Shown: positions 42,854-53,945, counted from the first letter of the stretch. The stretch is DNA of 64,000 bases from Berghia stephanieae (GCA_034508935.3 CM067443.1:125163172-125227171); one strand, 5' to 3'. Notes: a model not told the origin generated them from the sequence alone. Numbers and translations: made by a program.

Positions 42854-44387
42854 CTGGTGAAATTAGAAATAAGAATAAGGCAAGGATTAAAAAACATAAG
42901 AAAGTATTTTTGTTTTGTAATTCTTTTCTTGTTCTAGTCAAAGACATTCAACTATAATGTTGTGTTCAAAGGCAGAGTTTCAACAAAGATGGAATCGTTT
43001 CATTAATAATGATACCTGCTCTTAATCTTATAAAATAAGATTTAAAGGTAGGAGGAGAAAATGAATATTTACTGTCATGGCGATTGGACGTTGGCTTTGG
43101 AATACATCAGTAGCTACAACGATGGACTGAGACTGCTGGATTATAAAGCTCATCTCTGCTTGAATTAACTGGCGCTCCGACACCGAGCAGAGGATATCAT
43201 TCAAGTAGACTAACGACTCTGGAGCCGTGCGCCCACAGTGCTCCATTTCCTTCGCAATGAATGTGGCAAAGTGCTGCAAATTTTTCTCATGGTATGATAC
43301 CGCTTCAAACCAACAATTCCATCTGGATTTTGAAAAGGAAGTAAAAGAAATGATGCATTTTTAATTCATTTGTTAAATTGAATTTTTATTTGAAAAGAAG
43401 ATAACATTATACCTACTTAATCTATCAGTTTTTGGCCTTATAGTATAGTCTGTTGAATTTACCATCATCATATGACTTGACCTAGTGAGGACTAATGTTA
43501 GGCATTGACTTTAATGGTTGACTATGACCCTCTTACTTTACCCCGAAATAATTGTGCAAGATAGCTTCCAATATTTATTTTTTAAAATTCTAGTGCATTT
43601 TCTTAAGTCAATGGTTAAAGCAAACTAACTTTGAAATGAAAAAAATGATGACAATCTAAAAAGATAACATAATGGAATAATCAATTCTATTAAGCCATAG
43701 CAAGCACTTTCCCAGTCAGATACTTAATTAAAGCTCATCTTTTCAACAACAAAAAAGGGAGCAGATTACTATAACTGTAACATGATACTACTAAATATGG
43801 TTACTAACATATCAAATTAGGTAATAAGAATGACTGACCCTCCTATTTGTCAATATCCAATATTAACAATGTGTCACCTTTAGGTGAAAAAAGTTTTTTT
43901 AAAGACCCAGATGAATCATGACCAAGAAAGGAACATTCTCAAAATCTCACCGTGTAGCGATTGGGTTTGGAGGCATCTTTGGAGATTTGACGAGTGGTGT
44001 CAGGAATCGCAGATATCTTGCCTTTCTGGCATTGGCGTTCCAAAATATCGCATTTGCAGCTTTGACGAATTTGTTGGTGCGATTGAAGGGCTTTCTGAAG
44101 GCATCACCCACTAGGCTCATGATATGAGCCATGCATGTGATATGCGTAGCATTTGGCATGAGCCCTTTCAATACATCATTGAAAGCCTTCCTCATGTATG
44201 CTGCATTGTCTGTGTTTACGGTGACGACGTCAGTAAACTTGATGCCAGTGGAGACTAAGCATTCAATTATGGCCGTCGCAACGGTTGTGTGGTTTGTGAC
44301 AGACAAAAATCTTGTGTCCAAGAGGTAACTTTGGACTTTGTCCACATCAGCGCTCAAGGGTTCCAGTGGTGCAGCAAACAGCAACAC
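42260..44387 (-). CDS. hAT-family transposase-like gene, three exons, 5' end missing
   Basis: Exons are 44387(or beyond)-43951, 43322-43073 and 42853-42260, with GT/AG introns in phases 2 and 0. The first exon carries VVTVNTDNAAYMRKAF, the usual hAT region around the second catalytic aspartate, and NATHITCMAHIMSLVGDAF. The second continues RWNCWFEAVSYHEKN. The third ends in the hAT dimerisation domain: LTVFWNSVSSDVPH, LNSADAERSFSIYNLVFSDR, RRLNEANLKALVFLYYN. The N-terminal BED finger and first catalytic residue are not seen, because a SINE lies across the 5' boundary. All three exons are open. It could be an old transposon copy or a transposase-derived host gene. Confidence 0.8.
43073..43322 (-). 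CDS. hAT gene, second visible exon
   Basis: Acceptor AAATCCAG, 250 nt, donor GTAAATATTC. Translation runs WNCWFEAVSYHEKNLQHFAT ... VVATDVFQSQRPIAMT. Phases fit both neighbours without a stop. Confidence 0.78.
43951..44387 (-). CDS. hAT gene, first visible exon
   Basis: Begins at the SINE boundary with FAAPLEPLSADVDKVQSYLL and ends ...NPIATR, donor GTGAGATTTT. It includes FLSVTNHTTVATAIIECL and the TDNAAYM motif. Confidence 0.78.
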
Positions 44388-45131
44388 TTAACATGTAGGA
44401 CGTAACATGACGCCTGTTAGGCGATATTACATTCTTTTTTCGGACGGAGACAACGCTATTAACGGCCAGGTACTCGTTTTACACCTGAGTACGGTGAGAG
44501 AATGTGAGTAAAGAGTCTTTTCCAAGGACTCAACAATGCGCCGAGCGAGGCTCGAACCCAGGACCTTCCGATCCGAAAGCGAGTGTCATACCACAAGACC
44601 ACACATGCTTTGTTTTTAAAGGTTTTACGGCGCTTGCAACACGTTAAGGTCATATCAGCGCCAGTAAAAAGGAAGAAAATGGGATAGTAGAATTACAAAT
44701 AAAGTTCAAAAGAAAAGGTGAGACAAAGGGGAATAGGTTCAAATAGAGAAAAGATGTATATTCCAAGAGCACACCGTCAAAGTACTTGGTTTGAGATCAC
44801 CTAAAAGTCTCATCCAGACACAAGCACAGGTCCCAACTAAGAGGAATACACTCAAATGTTTACAAATCATATAATATAATATGCAAACTAAACATAATAC
44901 AATGCGTAACAGAGAGATGATTTACAAGAAAAAAAATATCATCTCCCATAACCAAAACTATACATTCGACTGTTTCCCTACCAGCCAAGGAACTCCAGCC
45001 AGGGTCAGGACAAAACTTAGTAATCTCATTCCAAGACAACGAAAGGAAACAATTGGAAAACGGGTATGGAGGGATAGAAGACACAGCATGTACCTCCCTG
45101 CCCACTATGGGACAAGACCACATAGCCGCAC
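44378..45131 (-). repeat. tRNA-derived SINE (family S), split by retroposon D
   Basis: 44378-44603 holds body and most of the head (AACAGCAACACTTAACATGT to CATACCACAAGACCACA). 45112-45131 completes the head (ACAAGACCACATAGCCGCAC). The SINE's own 3' tail is missing at the junction with the hAT exon. Confidence 0.9.
44604..45111 (-). repeat. Retroposon D, copy 4, inserted in the SINE with 11-bp duplication
   Basis: Target duplication ACAAGACCACA at 44593-44603 and 45112-45122. The left end GCTTTGTTTTTAAAGGTTTT and the right end CCCTGCCCACTATGGG mark the element. D is therefore younger than this SINE copy. Confidence 0.92.
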
Positions 45132-45469
45132 AACAAATTACCACTTGTCAAAAATTGATGACAAGGCATGTATTGGACATTGGTTTTAAACGACAACGAG
45201 GAATTGGAAATTAGTGATTAAAAAAATCAAAAATAAAAGATGGTGCGTGGGGGGGGGGGGGGGTAGAGCGGTCGGTCTTAATTAATTTATTTCATTTCAA
45301 AACGAATGTTTAAACGGACATTGAACGATATACGTTTCAAGGCGGTGCATATCACTTGAACCCCGTTCTTAATTAAGCCCTCAAATTGTGGCTGGAGTTC
45401 GGGGATTTGTGGAAAGAATTTGCCCAAAAATAACATAAAACTGGGTACATCCGCACGTACTCTGAACCC
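45132..45469. other. No gene recognised
   Basis: A minus-strand frame (ending at 45287) reads FRVRADVPSFMLFLGKFFPQ and so on; it is not a family I recognise. Confidence 0.35.
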
Positions 45470-45566
45470 CCCCCCCCCCCCCCCAAAAAAAAAAAAAAAA
45501 AAGAGAAAAATAAAAAGAAAAGGAAACAAAACAAAACAATAACAAAAAAAAAAAAAAAAAAGAAAC
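45470..45566. repeat. C run / A run / (CAAA)n
   Basis: 18 C followed by 19 A and A-rich CAAAA repeats. Confidence 0.93.
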
Positions 45567-45577
45567 ACGTTAATTCA

Positions 45578-45775
45578 AAATTTAGCCACAGAATCGTCCT
45601 GTAAATATCGATGGATTTAAATGGTTGTCATCATGTCAAAAACTCTCAAATACACGACTTCATTGAAGCCCCGTGTTTTTGGGTTGTGCCAAGATGAAGG
45701 TAATTTTAATCAATCGATATTATTTAAAGGACGAGTTTTCTGGCCAAAATTTAAAGAACGTATTCGCTGTTTGTT
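45578..45775. mobile_element. MITE E, copy with both arms, ends worn
   Basis: Left arm AAAATTTAGCCACAG, AATATCGATGGATTTAAATG; right arm TTTTAATCAATCGATATTAT, GGACGAGTTTTCTGGCCAAA, AACGTATTC. Confidence 0.7.
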
Positions 45776-47176
45776 TGTTGATTATTTTTTTCTTTTGTAA
45801 TTTATTTTAGAGTAACGCAGTGTTATCATTGTCGCCCGCCGCGTTAATGACCATACTCGAAATAGTTAAACAACGTTAACTGACAAACACAAAATCGTTC
45901 CATTTGAATACCAGGTGTCACAAAGTGACAATGCCAAAGAGTGAGTCGGTGGTCTGCAGAACCTCCGTCCCAGTCAATGGCCTTAAAGGGTTGCTAACGT
46001 CCAACAAATTGACCAGCCCAACAAACTAACAATCAAAGAATGATAAGTAAATTTTCATATTTCATATAATTTATTAATGCAAATTACTCTCTCACACACT
46101 CTCTCTCATTCGCACATGTAATGACGAACACTCAATTCACTTGACAGTAACGATGAACGTGGAACAATGAATAAGTCACATAAGTCACAAACAGATTTCA
46201 CAAGAAGGTGGGGCCCCTTACCTTTACAGAACACATAGAACAAAAATATGAACTGTCCGTCACAGGTACGTCAGGGCTTCTTCCTCTTGTCGAGATGATG
46301 CAGTCTGTCGTCCTTTCTTTCTACTGTCACAATTCGTACTGTCCAACCTCTCTTTGAATCTAAGGCGTCGGCCTTATGACAATACAACTAAAATGTCCAC
46401 GGCTTTGGCCGGATATGAACAATATTCATATGGTATAATATCGATGGCATCGGCCAAGGATAAGGCTATCAAAATGTTCTGGCTTTGGCCACAAGTCAAA
46501 CGAAGAAAAGGTCTTACATCCAAAATTCAAAAGGGTTAAAGTTAATTCATATAATAGTTTCTTTGGCTTTGGCCCCAAATCAACAGGCCCACACAAGGCC
46601 TGTAACAATTAAAATCACAATTTGATTTTAATAAAATTAAGTACAACTCTTGCAAAACAGCATCGGCTGAACTTTGCATAGAGACTAAAATACGTCCGAA
46701 TCGTCAGACGGCCAACTGGTGAATGGGAAGGATGAAAGTTTTACAAAAACCAAGAAACAGAATTTTAAAAGAAAAGAAATACTTAAGAGAATGGTCTCTC
46801 TTTGTGTGCCAGGAAATGACTCAACGGGAAAATCCATGACCTATGACATTTCCGACCATAAATTAAAACAACTTAAGCGGGTCCTACGCAATACCAAGAT
46901 CAGTCCCTATATCTATTACACAGAACTCAACAACAAAAGGACGTATACGACATGATCATCACAGCAGGATATTAAGTTAGACATTACGAACGAAGAATAA
47001 CATTAGGACTAGCGTACACAATACACCTAAGTAAACATTCATAATAACATTTCGTGACACCAGGAAACGACAAGTTTTAATTTTACTCAAATCACAACTA
47101 ACAATCCGTTCTGGTCAAACTATTAGGGTTTCTGGTATAAGGCCATACATTTTTCCAAGGCATGAGACAGACGTGC
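45776..47176. other. Long stretch, no gene recognised
   Basis: It contains a cluster of GGCTTTGGCC/GGCATCGGCC motifs (46362-46575) and short (CT)/(CA) patches. Open frames are short and unrecognised. Confidence 0.45.
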
Positions 47177-47196
47177 TCTCTCTCTCTCTCTCTCTT

Positions 47197-47262
<66 letters not shown>
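47177..47262 (+). repeat. (CT)n microsatellite
   Basis: Pure CT except one interruption (CTTCCCCT). Confidence 0.97.
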
Positions 47263-47263
<1 letters not shown>

Positions 47264-47292
47264 GAGCAACTCTATGAGTTTTTTTCCCAGGT

Positions 47293-47369
47293 CAAATTGA
47301 AACGATGCTACGTGTAACTTTCGATCCAGACGTTCAAGCTGACCTTTCTACCATGTTGACAGATCTTAG

Positions 47370-47371
<2 letters not shown>
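47293..47371 (+). other. Weak candidate exon
   Basis: After the CT run, TTTTTTTCCCAG looks like a strong splice acceptor. An open stretch follows (MLRVTFDPDVQADLSTMLTD) before an A run. It has no recognised family, donor or partner exon, so it may be chance. Confidence 0.15.
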
Positions 47372-47408
<37 letters not shown>

Positions 47409-47926
47409 GTTCTCCTGTTGCTACATGGGGTCGATGACAACAACATGGACAAACCAAGGCCATTTACTCGTCACATTATGTCATCAAAACAATCATATTC
47501 AGAAAATGCCAAGCAAAACAAGAGCATTCTCATTCTTTGTTTAGATCAGATTCGCGTCACAACAATTTGATGTTCAGGCGATATTGGCTCATTGTCAAGT
47601 TCTAATTCTTATACCCAAAATAAAGGAAACTTAACTAGGGTTATTAATTTACCCCCCCCCCCCCCCCAGAAAGAGGGGTTTTAGTTTACAATAGAATACA
47701 TATGTGAGGCAGACAAAGGTGTAATAATAACATGTTCACACAAACAAAGAAAAAATCTTACAATAATAAAAAAAAATAACGGCTGCGAAAACAACAATGC
47801 AACAATAACAGCAGCAGCATCGATGGCAACAGCAGCATCATCTTCATCAACAACAACAATAATGATTCGCATTGGGTTATTCATTACGAACGCTAATACC
47901 ACAGTATAATACAAAATAGATTCATG
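47372..47926. other. A run, C run, CAA/GCA triplet patches; no gene recognised
   Basis: A run 47371-47405, C run 47652-47668, AACA/GCAGCA triplets at 47790-47860. No gene recognised. Confidence 0.6.
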
Positions 47927-47941
47927 CCTATATTACGTTCC

Positions 47942-48242
47942 AATAAATAACCATGTGAAGTGGAATGTAAGCTTCAATTTAATTACGAAAACAGGGTAGA
48001 ATGGACGTTTCGGGTTTCACCGTTACCAACAAACAGGATGAATCAAACACGACAGATGAATGAGATGGTGTGGTTGTGGCATTGTAAACAACGCATCTGT
48101 TGTGTTTGATTCATCCTGTTTGTTGATAAAGGGGAAACCCGAAACATCCATTCTACCTGTTTTCGTAATTAAATTGAAGCTTACATTCCATTTCACATTG
48201 TTAGTTATTTCTTTGAGCTTTGAGCAGCAACATTTACATTAC
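47942..48242. mobile_element. Foldback element G with perfect 15-bp target duplication
   Basis: Flanks CCTATATTACGTTCC occur at 47927-47941 and 48243-48257. Inside, two arms of about 105 bp are inverse: GGAATGTAAGCTTCAATTTA, ATTACGAAAACAGG, GAATGGACGTTTCGGGTTTC, AACAAACAGGATGAATC and back. The right end adds GAGCAGCAACATTTACATTA. The right arm holds TTGATAAAGGGGAAACCCGA, where a GGG-GAAA-CCC hairpin is followed by GAAAC, reminiscent of a hammerhead ribozyme core. A Penelope-like origin is possible but unproven. Confidence 0.75.
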
Positions 48243-48257
48243 CCTATATTACGTTCC

Positions 48258-48496
48258 GCACTTCAATTTTGAATTTGATCAACGTTCTCCAGTTGTATTT
48301 CAAACACCCTTCATCCCATACAAACTAAATATCAATCCCCAAAAAAATACAACTCGCTTATTAGACATCCCACGTTGTACAGAAACAGTCGTACAGTCTC
48401 CAGCACTACGTCACGTGCACCCAAACCACGTGAGATTATATTGGTAAAAGACTTATTATTAAAGAATTCAGCACCAGACATTACTGAGTTTGCGCC
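48258..48496. other. No gene recognised
   Basis: Spacer between G and the large palindrome. Confidence 0.5.
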
Positions 48497-49363
48497 AACG
48501 GGTCCCGTTAGAGATAGACGACGATTGGGATTGTTTGGAAGCTTTAACCCTTTGCCCACTAGTCATTATGACATCCGAAATGCTATCGCCTTCTACATCT
48601 ACGCCAGAATAGAAATAGAGGGTGGAGCCTACCATGATATAACATTTTATGGATCCCTAATTTCATCATATCAGTTCTGTCCACTGACAGGTGGGTGGAT
48701 ATCGCTTTCAAGAACTTATGTCCTTATATGAAATCCTGAGTTTTTGACCAATCAACGGATTGCTCTTTTGATAGCTTGCTTGTCAACTTGAGTCAGCTCA
48801 GCCCTTGATTTATGTAAAGGCATCACATGCGGTATATGTTGTGTAACTTCAAAGACCACGGTTGACCGAAAGCGATGAATGGAAGCCCTACTGTGGCGTA
48901 GAGAACGAGGTCTTGTATGTATAGTTACGTCATATCTCAACGCTCGTGAATTCTTAGTACGGCTGGACTCACAATCAAAACTCGAAATCTGTGTTTTAAA
49001 CTCTTGAATCAATCGAATTACATCAGTGCGTTCGTCTCATTGAGAAATGAAAAACGATATATAAATCAAGAACATCGACCGGAAAATAAGGAAATTATCA
49101 TAAAATTATAAAATTTGAGAAAGCTATTTTCAAAATCAAATATATTACAAAAAAGGTTATTTCTCGACCGATTTTTATGAGACAAAGACAATTTTTCTCT
49201 CCACTTTTCAAGCTGATTCCAACAATGAGGTTTTCAAATTTATCGCGATAAGATTATTTGTCATTATTTTTTTTAATACCCAATTGACTGCTCAGGAAAT
49301 GAATACGTAATCCTTGGCGGCTAGCGAGTAGGTGTTAAATTTTGCTTACCCTTTCCCACGCAG

Positions 49364-49413
<50 letters not shown>

Positions 49414-50600
49414 TGAACACACAATGTATGTCTTTCACTTCTGGCCAAAGTTGCCTTATTACAACTTAGACTCGAATGATAACAGCGAGTAGGGTGTCAG
49501 ATTAAACTTCAGTTTTAAAAGTAAAATTCAATTCACACCGTAATAAATCATAATAATGATCATTCTTGATATATTAGAGCATTAAAATATTTAATTCACA
49601 TTACCATAAATATATTTTAAATATATGTATTTTGTAATTATTTTAGCGACGATACGAACCCCTTTTAATCGTCGAGCCGAACGATAGGATGCTAGACGAC
49701 GATAAGTCTGTGTGTGTGTGTGCGTGCGTCTACGTGGGAAAGGGTAAGCAAAATTTAACACCTACTCGCTAGCCGCCAAGGATTACGTATTCATTTCCTG
49801 AGCAGTCAATTGGGTATAAAAAAAAAATAATGACAAATAATCTTATCGCGATAAATTTGAAAACCTCATTGTTGGAATCAGCTTGAAAAGTGGAGAAAAA
49901 TTGTCTTTGTCTCATAAAAATCGGTCTAGAAATAACCTTTTTTGTAATAGATTTGATTTTGAAAACAGCTTTCTCAAATTTTATAATTTTATGATAATTT
50001 CCTTGTTTTCCGGTCGATGTTCTTGATTTATATATCGTTTTTCATTTCTCAATGAGACGAACGCACTGATGTAACTCGATTGATTCAAGAGTTTAAAACA
50101 CATATTTCGTGTTTTGATTGTGAGTCCAGCCGTACTAAGAATTCACGAGCGTTGAGATATGACGTAACTATACATACAAGACCTCGTTCTCCACGCCACA
50201 GTAGGGCTTCCATTCATCGCTTTCGGTCAAACGTGGTCTTTGAAGTTACACAACATATACCGCCTGTGATGCCTGTACATAAATCAAGGGTTGAGCTGAC
50301 TCATTTTGACAAGCGAGCTATCAAAAGAGCAATCGTTGATTGGTCAAAAACTCAGAATTTCATATAAGGACACAAGTTCTGGAAAGCGATACCCACCCAC
50401 CTGTCAGTGGACAGAACTGATATGACGAAATTAGGGCTCCATAAAATGTTATATCATGGTAGGCTCCACCCTCTATTTCTGTTCTGGCGTAGATGTAGAA
50501 GGCGATAGCATTTCGGATGTCATAATGACTAGTGGGCAAAGGGTTAAAGCTTCCAAACAATCCCAATCGTCGTCTATCTCTAATCGGCCCCGTTAGAGCC
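48497..50600. repeat. Large imperfect palindrome P (arms about 900 bp)
   Basis: Left arm 48497-49412 and right arm 49708-50600 are inverse copies differing at about 4% of bases by eye, around a spacer of about 295 bp. The inner ends carry (CA)n and (TG)n. Each arm encodes a matching pair of short frames (MIQEFKTQISSFDCESSRTK on one, MIQEFKTHISCFDCESSRTK on the other). Nearly all base differences there change the residue, so they are not under protein selection. A diverged third copy starts the window (1-290). Possibly a foldback transposon. Confidence 0.88.
49367..49412 (+). repeat. (CA)n at inner edge of left palindrome arm
   Basis: CA run. Its mirror is the shorter (TG)n at 49710-49730. 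Confidence 0.95.
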
Positions 50601-50861
50601 CCGATGCGCAATCTGTCTAATAACGTATTGCATTTGAGCACTTCGTTACCTTAATGCTCATTCGTGTCGACTTTGACAGAAGCCGATCCATAATAACACC
50701 TGGGCAGACATGTGATTAAGCGGCAACAGGTTCAGATCGAAGGGTGCAAGGTCACCAAAGTAAAGCTCCATCATATTATTATAATATCAATAGACTCACT
50801 GACTTGATTTCGTCAATTACAAGAAATGTGAAAATATTTATAATTAAAATTAAAAATTAAA
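50601..50861. other. No gene recognised
   Basis: Short spacer. Confidence 0.5.
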
Positions 50862-51027
50862 ATTGAGCTTTTATATAGCACTATCCACTAAACGTGCTCA
50901 AAGCGCTTTACAAGGGGTCCCTGGCCAACAACAACACTTAACACGTAGGACGGGACACGACGCCGATGCGATATTATAATTTTTTTCGGACAGCGACAAC
51001 GCTGTTAACAGTCAGGTACTCATTTTG
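50862..51027 (-). repeat. tRNA-derived SINE (family S), 3' part
   Basis: TTGAGCTTTTATATAGCACT through GCTGTTAACAGTCAGGTACT; the tRNA-like head is absent. Confidence 0.9.
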
Positions 51028-51270
51028 AGGCATACGATTTACTTGACAGATGAAAACGCCAACAAAGTTATGAACTTGGTAGGATTAAACGATGTTGGAC
51101 AATATAAGGTCTATGTGACAAAAAAAAAAAAAAAAAAAAAATAAAAGAAAAAAGAAAATAATACTGAAACAGTATTGACCTCACATTCCTGCCCATCTAG
51201 GAACCTTAGCACTTGTCCCAAGGACACTGGGCATTGAGAACTCACAACTTGCTACATTGGTCTTTAACAA
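51028..51270. other. No gene recognised; A run
   Basis: An A run at 51120-51140. Nothing else. Confidence 0.5.
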
Positions 51271-51412
51271 TTTAACTGTCGTACCCTGGAAAGACCCGTG
51301 TTTAAACATTTGGCAAGAAAAAAGTCTCTTCCTTCAAATATCGATCGATTTAAATGACCCTCATCTTGGTTAAAGCTCATAAAGCCGGGACCTTGCAATG
51401 GGTGTTAACTGG
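51271..51412. mobile_element. MITE E, half copy with intact outer end
   Basis: TTTAACTGTCGTACCCTGGA, AATATCGATCGATTTAAATG, ACCCTCATCTTGG, ending GGTGTTAACTGG. The second arm is missing. Confidence 0.78.
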
Positions 51413-51884
51413 TTAAATAGATAAACAAACCAATCATACGGACGTTCACGCTCACTCATACCGCGAGAATACATTTTGATTTGAGTTCCTTCACGCTTTT
51501 AGGCATCTCATTGTGACGTTGACCCCAAAAATCGCAAAAACAAAAAAAAAAACAAAAAAAAAAACCAAAAAAAAAAAAAAAAAAAACCCACAAAAAACCC
51601 CAAACAAATGTGGCAAGACCAAATTTTCAATTTAATAGTGTTAGCCGAACTGCAACATGCCCGTTACTCTCACAAAGCAGTTAACATACTTTATCTATTA
51701 TAGAGTACAAATGAAATGAAATGTCGAAAGAGTAGCACTCTACCTATCACAAAAGAGGAATGGAAAGAGATCCTTAGGTAATGAATCCTGGTGGCATGTT
51801 TCAATCCAAGGTGATAATGTTAGAATTAGAAAGTCTAAAACAATTTTGTTTTCCTTATCCCTAAGGAAAATGTCTATAATAATG
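51413..51884. other. No gene recognised; A-rich tract at 51538-51605
   Basis: A-rich tract broken by C runs, otherwise unremarkable. Confidence 0.5.
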
Positions 51885-51887
51885 ACA

Positions 51888-51996
51888 ATGGTGTTGATGA
51901 TTTATGAGTACATGTATTGCATTGTTTTCGTTTATTGAACCCTTTCAAATTTACCTCTATTCATGTCACTCTTGTCCTCAGGATCATCCCATCAAT
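51888..51996 (+). repeat. Direct repeat, left copy
   Basis: GTATTGCATTGTTTTCGTTT, CCTTTCAAATTTACCTCTAT, CTTGTCCTCAGGATCATCCC. Matches 52520-52633. Confidence 0.8.
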
Positions 51997-52001
51997 TTTT
52001 G

Positions 52002-52514
52002 CGTGTTTGTTTTTAAGGGTTATTATAAGAAGCTTGCGGCACATTTAAGTCATATTTGGGCCAGTAAAAAAATTCAAGAATTCCAATCAAACCACCAAGA
52101 AAAAGTAAGACAAAGAGGCATTTGTTCAAATTATAGGGAACAAGAGCGTATCATCAATGTAGGTATTTAGTTTGAAATCCCAGAAACATCTCATCAAGAC
52201 ACAAGCACATGATTCCTATAAGAGGAAAAAACTCAACTGTTTACATGATATGTTCAAAACAACCAAAAAAACCGCAAAAAAATTTCAGTACATTATCGAG
52301 AGACGATTTACAAAAAGACAACAATATTACCTCCCAAAATGAATACATTTGACTGTGTCCCTCTCAGTCAAGGACTCTGGCAAGGGTCAGGACAAAACCA
52401 AGTGAACTCATTCCATGACAAGACAGAAAGCAACTCCGAAAAAAAAAAATATAGGGGGATAGAGGACACAACAAGTGACCCCCTGTCCATCACAGGAAGT
52501 CAAAAGACCCCACC
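52002..52514 (-). repeat. Retroposon D, copy 5
   Basis: TTTTTAAGGGTTATTATAAG at the left (3') end and GAAGTCAAAAGACCCCACCC at the right. It lies exactly between two direct repeats of about 110 bp. Confidence 0.78.
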
Positions 52515-52519
52515 CAGAT

Positions 52520-52633
52520 GATGATCATCGATGAGTTCATGTTTTGCATTGTTTTCATTCAATAACCCTTTCAAATTTACCTCTATACTATTACTACTTT
52601 TCATATTACCCTTGTCTTCAGGATCAGCCCATC
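52520..52633 (+). repeat. Direct repeat, right copy
   Basis: GTTTTGCATTGTTTTCATTC, CCTTTCAAATTTACCTCTAT, CTTGTCTTCAGGATCAGCCC, about 85% like 51888-51996. Confidence 0.8.
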
Positions 52634-52688
52634 ATTAGTTCCGGATGTACCATATTATTATGGTAGGTTGTCTTTAACTAAATAACTA

Positions 52689-52917
52689 GATAACTGCCGT
52701 ACTCTAGAAAAACGGGAATTTAAAAATGTGTCCACAAAACTCGTCCCTGAAATATCGATCGATTTAAATGGCCCTCATCTTGGAGGAAAAAAACCCCCTC
52801 AAACCTGGAACTTTGCGAAGTTTTTGCCAAGATGAGAGTTTTTGAAATAGATCGATATTTGAAAGTTTTATGGCCAAAATTTTATATACATATTTTTTCC
52901 AGAATACGAGAGTTAAA
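52689..52917. mobile_element. MITE E, copy with both arms
   Basis: Left GATAACTGCCGTACTCTAG, ATATCGATCGATTTAAATGG; right TAGATCGATATTTGAAAG, CCAGAATACGAGAGTTAAAC. The outer ends pair through GTATTCTGG/CCAGAATAC-like bases. Confidence 0.8.
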
Positions 52918-53312
52918 CTAATTAATTAGACCTTCCAATTCCCATGAATACATCAGTAATAATCCATACGTAGTACAATAAACAAGGAGATTATCTTTGG
53001 TTACCTTGAACTGACCTCGAGAGAGAAGAGGTAGGTCGTCCTTTGCAACAAGGGTCATTAAACTTTCAGCCGCGGTCTCGGCCTACCCAAGGTCCCTAAC
53101 CTAGGTATCAAATTATCTCGTGGTCGGTCGGCTCTTCCTATAACATAAAATTATCGTAGCTGACGACTCTTTAAAATGTAATAATCTAGTCTAGCTTTGA
53201 TCTTGACCACCGCTAAAATTTATAGCTGTATAGTATGTAAAGATACCACATCCGCCAACCTTATCAAGATATGTACACCTAAATTCGTGTAACGACTGAT
53301 AACATTACATGA
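52918..53312. other. No gene recognised
   Basis: Nothing identifiable. Confidence 0.5.
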
Positions 53313-53506
53313 CTATAGATAGAATGCGCTTGGCCGAGGAGTTCACAACATTGCCATCCGGAAGTATAACGGACCAACACACAAACTCTGTGTAACCATG
53401 AACTTTTATAGTCTGGTTAATACAGTTTAGTGAGAACAACTCACAAACGCGGATGGCAAAAACAATAACAAAGGCCTGAGTGACGTCATCTGCATACTAT
53501 CTATAC
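53313..53506 (+). mobile_element. Repeat B, solo copy
   Basis: A single 194-bp B module between CTATAGATAG and CTATCTATA, closest to the minus-oriented module at 23327-23522 (shared GGAGTTC, GAGAACAACTCACAAACGCG). It shows that B can exist alone, without A or the GTAGCC ends. Confidence 0.88.
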
Positions 53507-53729
53507 GAGCATAATGATTTGTGTGTTGGTGGACGGTGGTGGTCTATCTAGTAAGGCCGCGTCCAAAATCGCACAATAGAGAACAATGTATGCGATGATT
53601 AGATAGGTCAGTTTTTGATTAGAACTGTCGTGCTTGAAGATATTATGTGAATATGAACACGATATTTTATAATAAATAATTCATTCACAAGTCTTGAAAA
53701 GGGTAACTGATGAGAGAATACAAACACCC

Positions 53730-53894
53730 ACATCCACACACACACACACTTTATCCACGCATCCACCAACACACACACACACACACACACCCACATTCAT
53801 CCACGTATCCATCAACTCACACATACACACGACACACACACACACTTCATCCACCAATGCACACACACCAACACTTCATCCACGCATCCATCAA

Positions 53895-53945
<51 letters not shown>
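53730..53945 (+). repeat. (CA)n with CATCCACGCATCCACCAACAC-type minisatellite
   Basis: CA runs alternate with TTCATCCACGCATCCA, and CCATCAACTCACAC units, four to five times. The low-complexity frames are rejected. Confidence 0.92.

Noticed and set aside
45287-45470. Minus-strand frame FRVRADVPSFMLFLGKFF as a gene end
   Set aside because: It begins in a C/A homopolymer junction and no family or splice partner is recognised.
48752-50367. Two matching frames (MIQEFK...) in the palindrome arms as a conserved gene
   Set aside because: Arm differences are almost all residue-changing and the matching is explained by arm identity. No family recognised.
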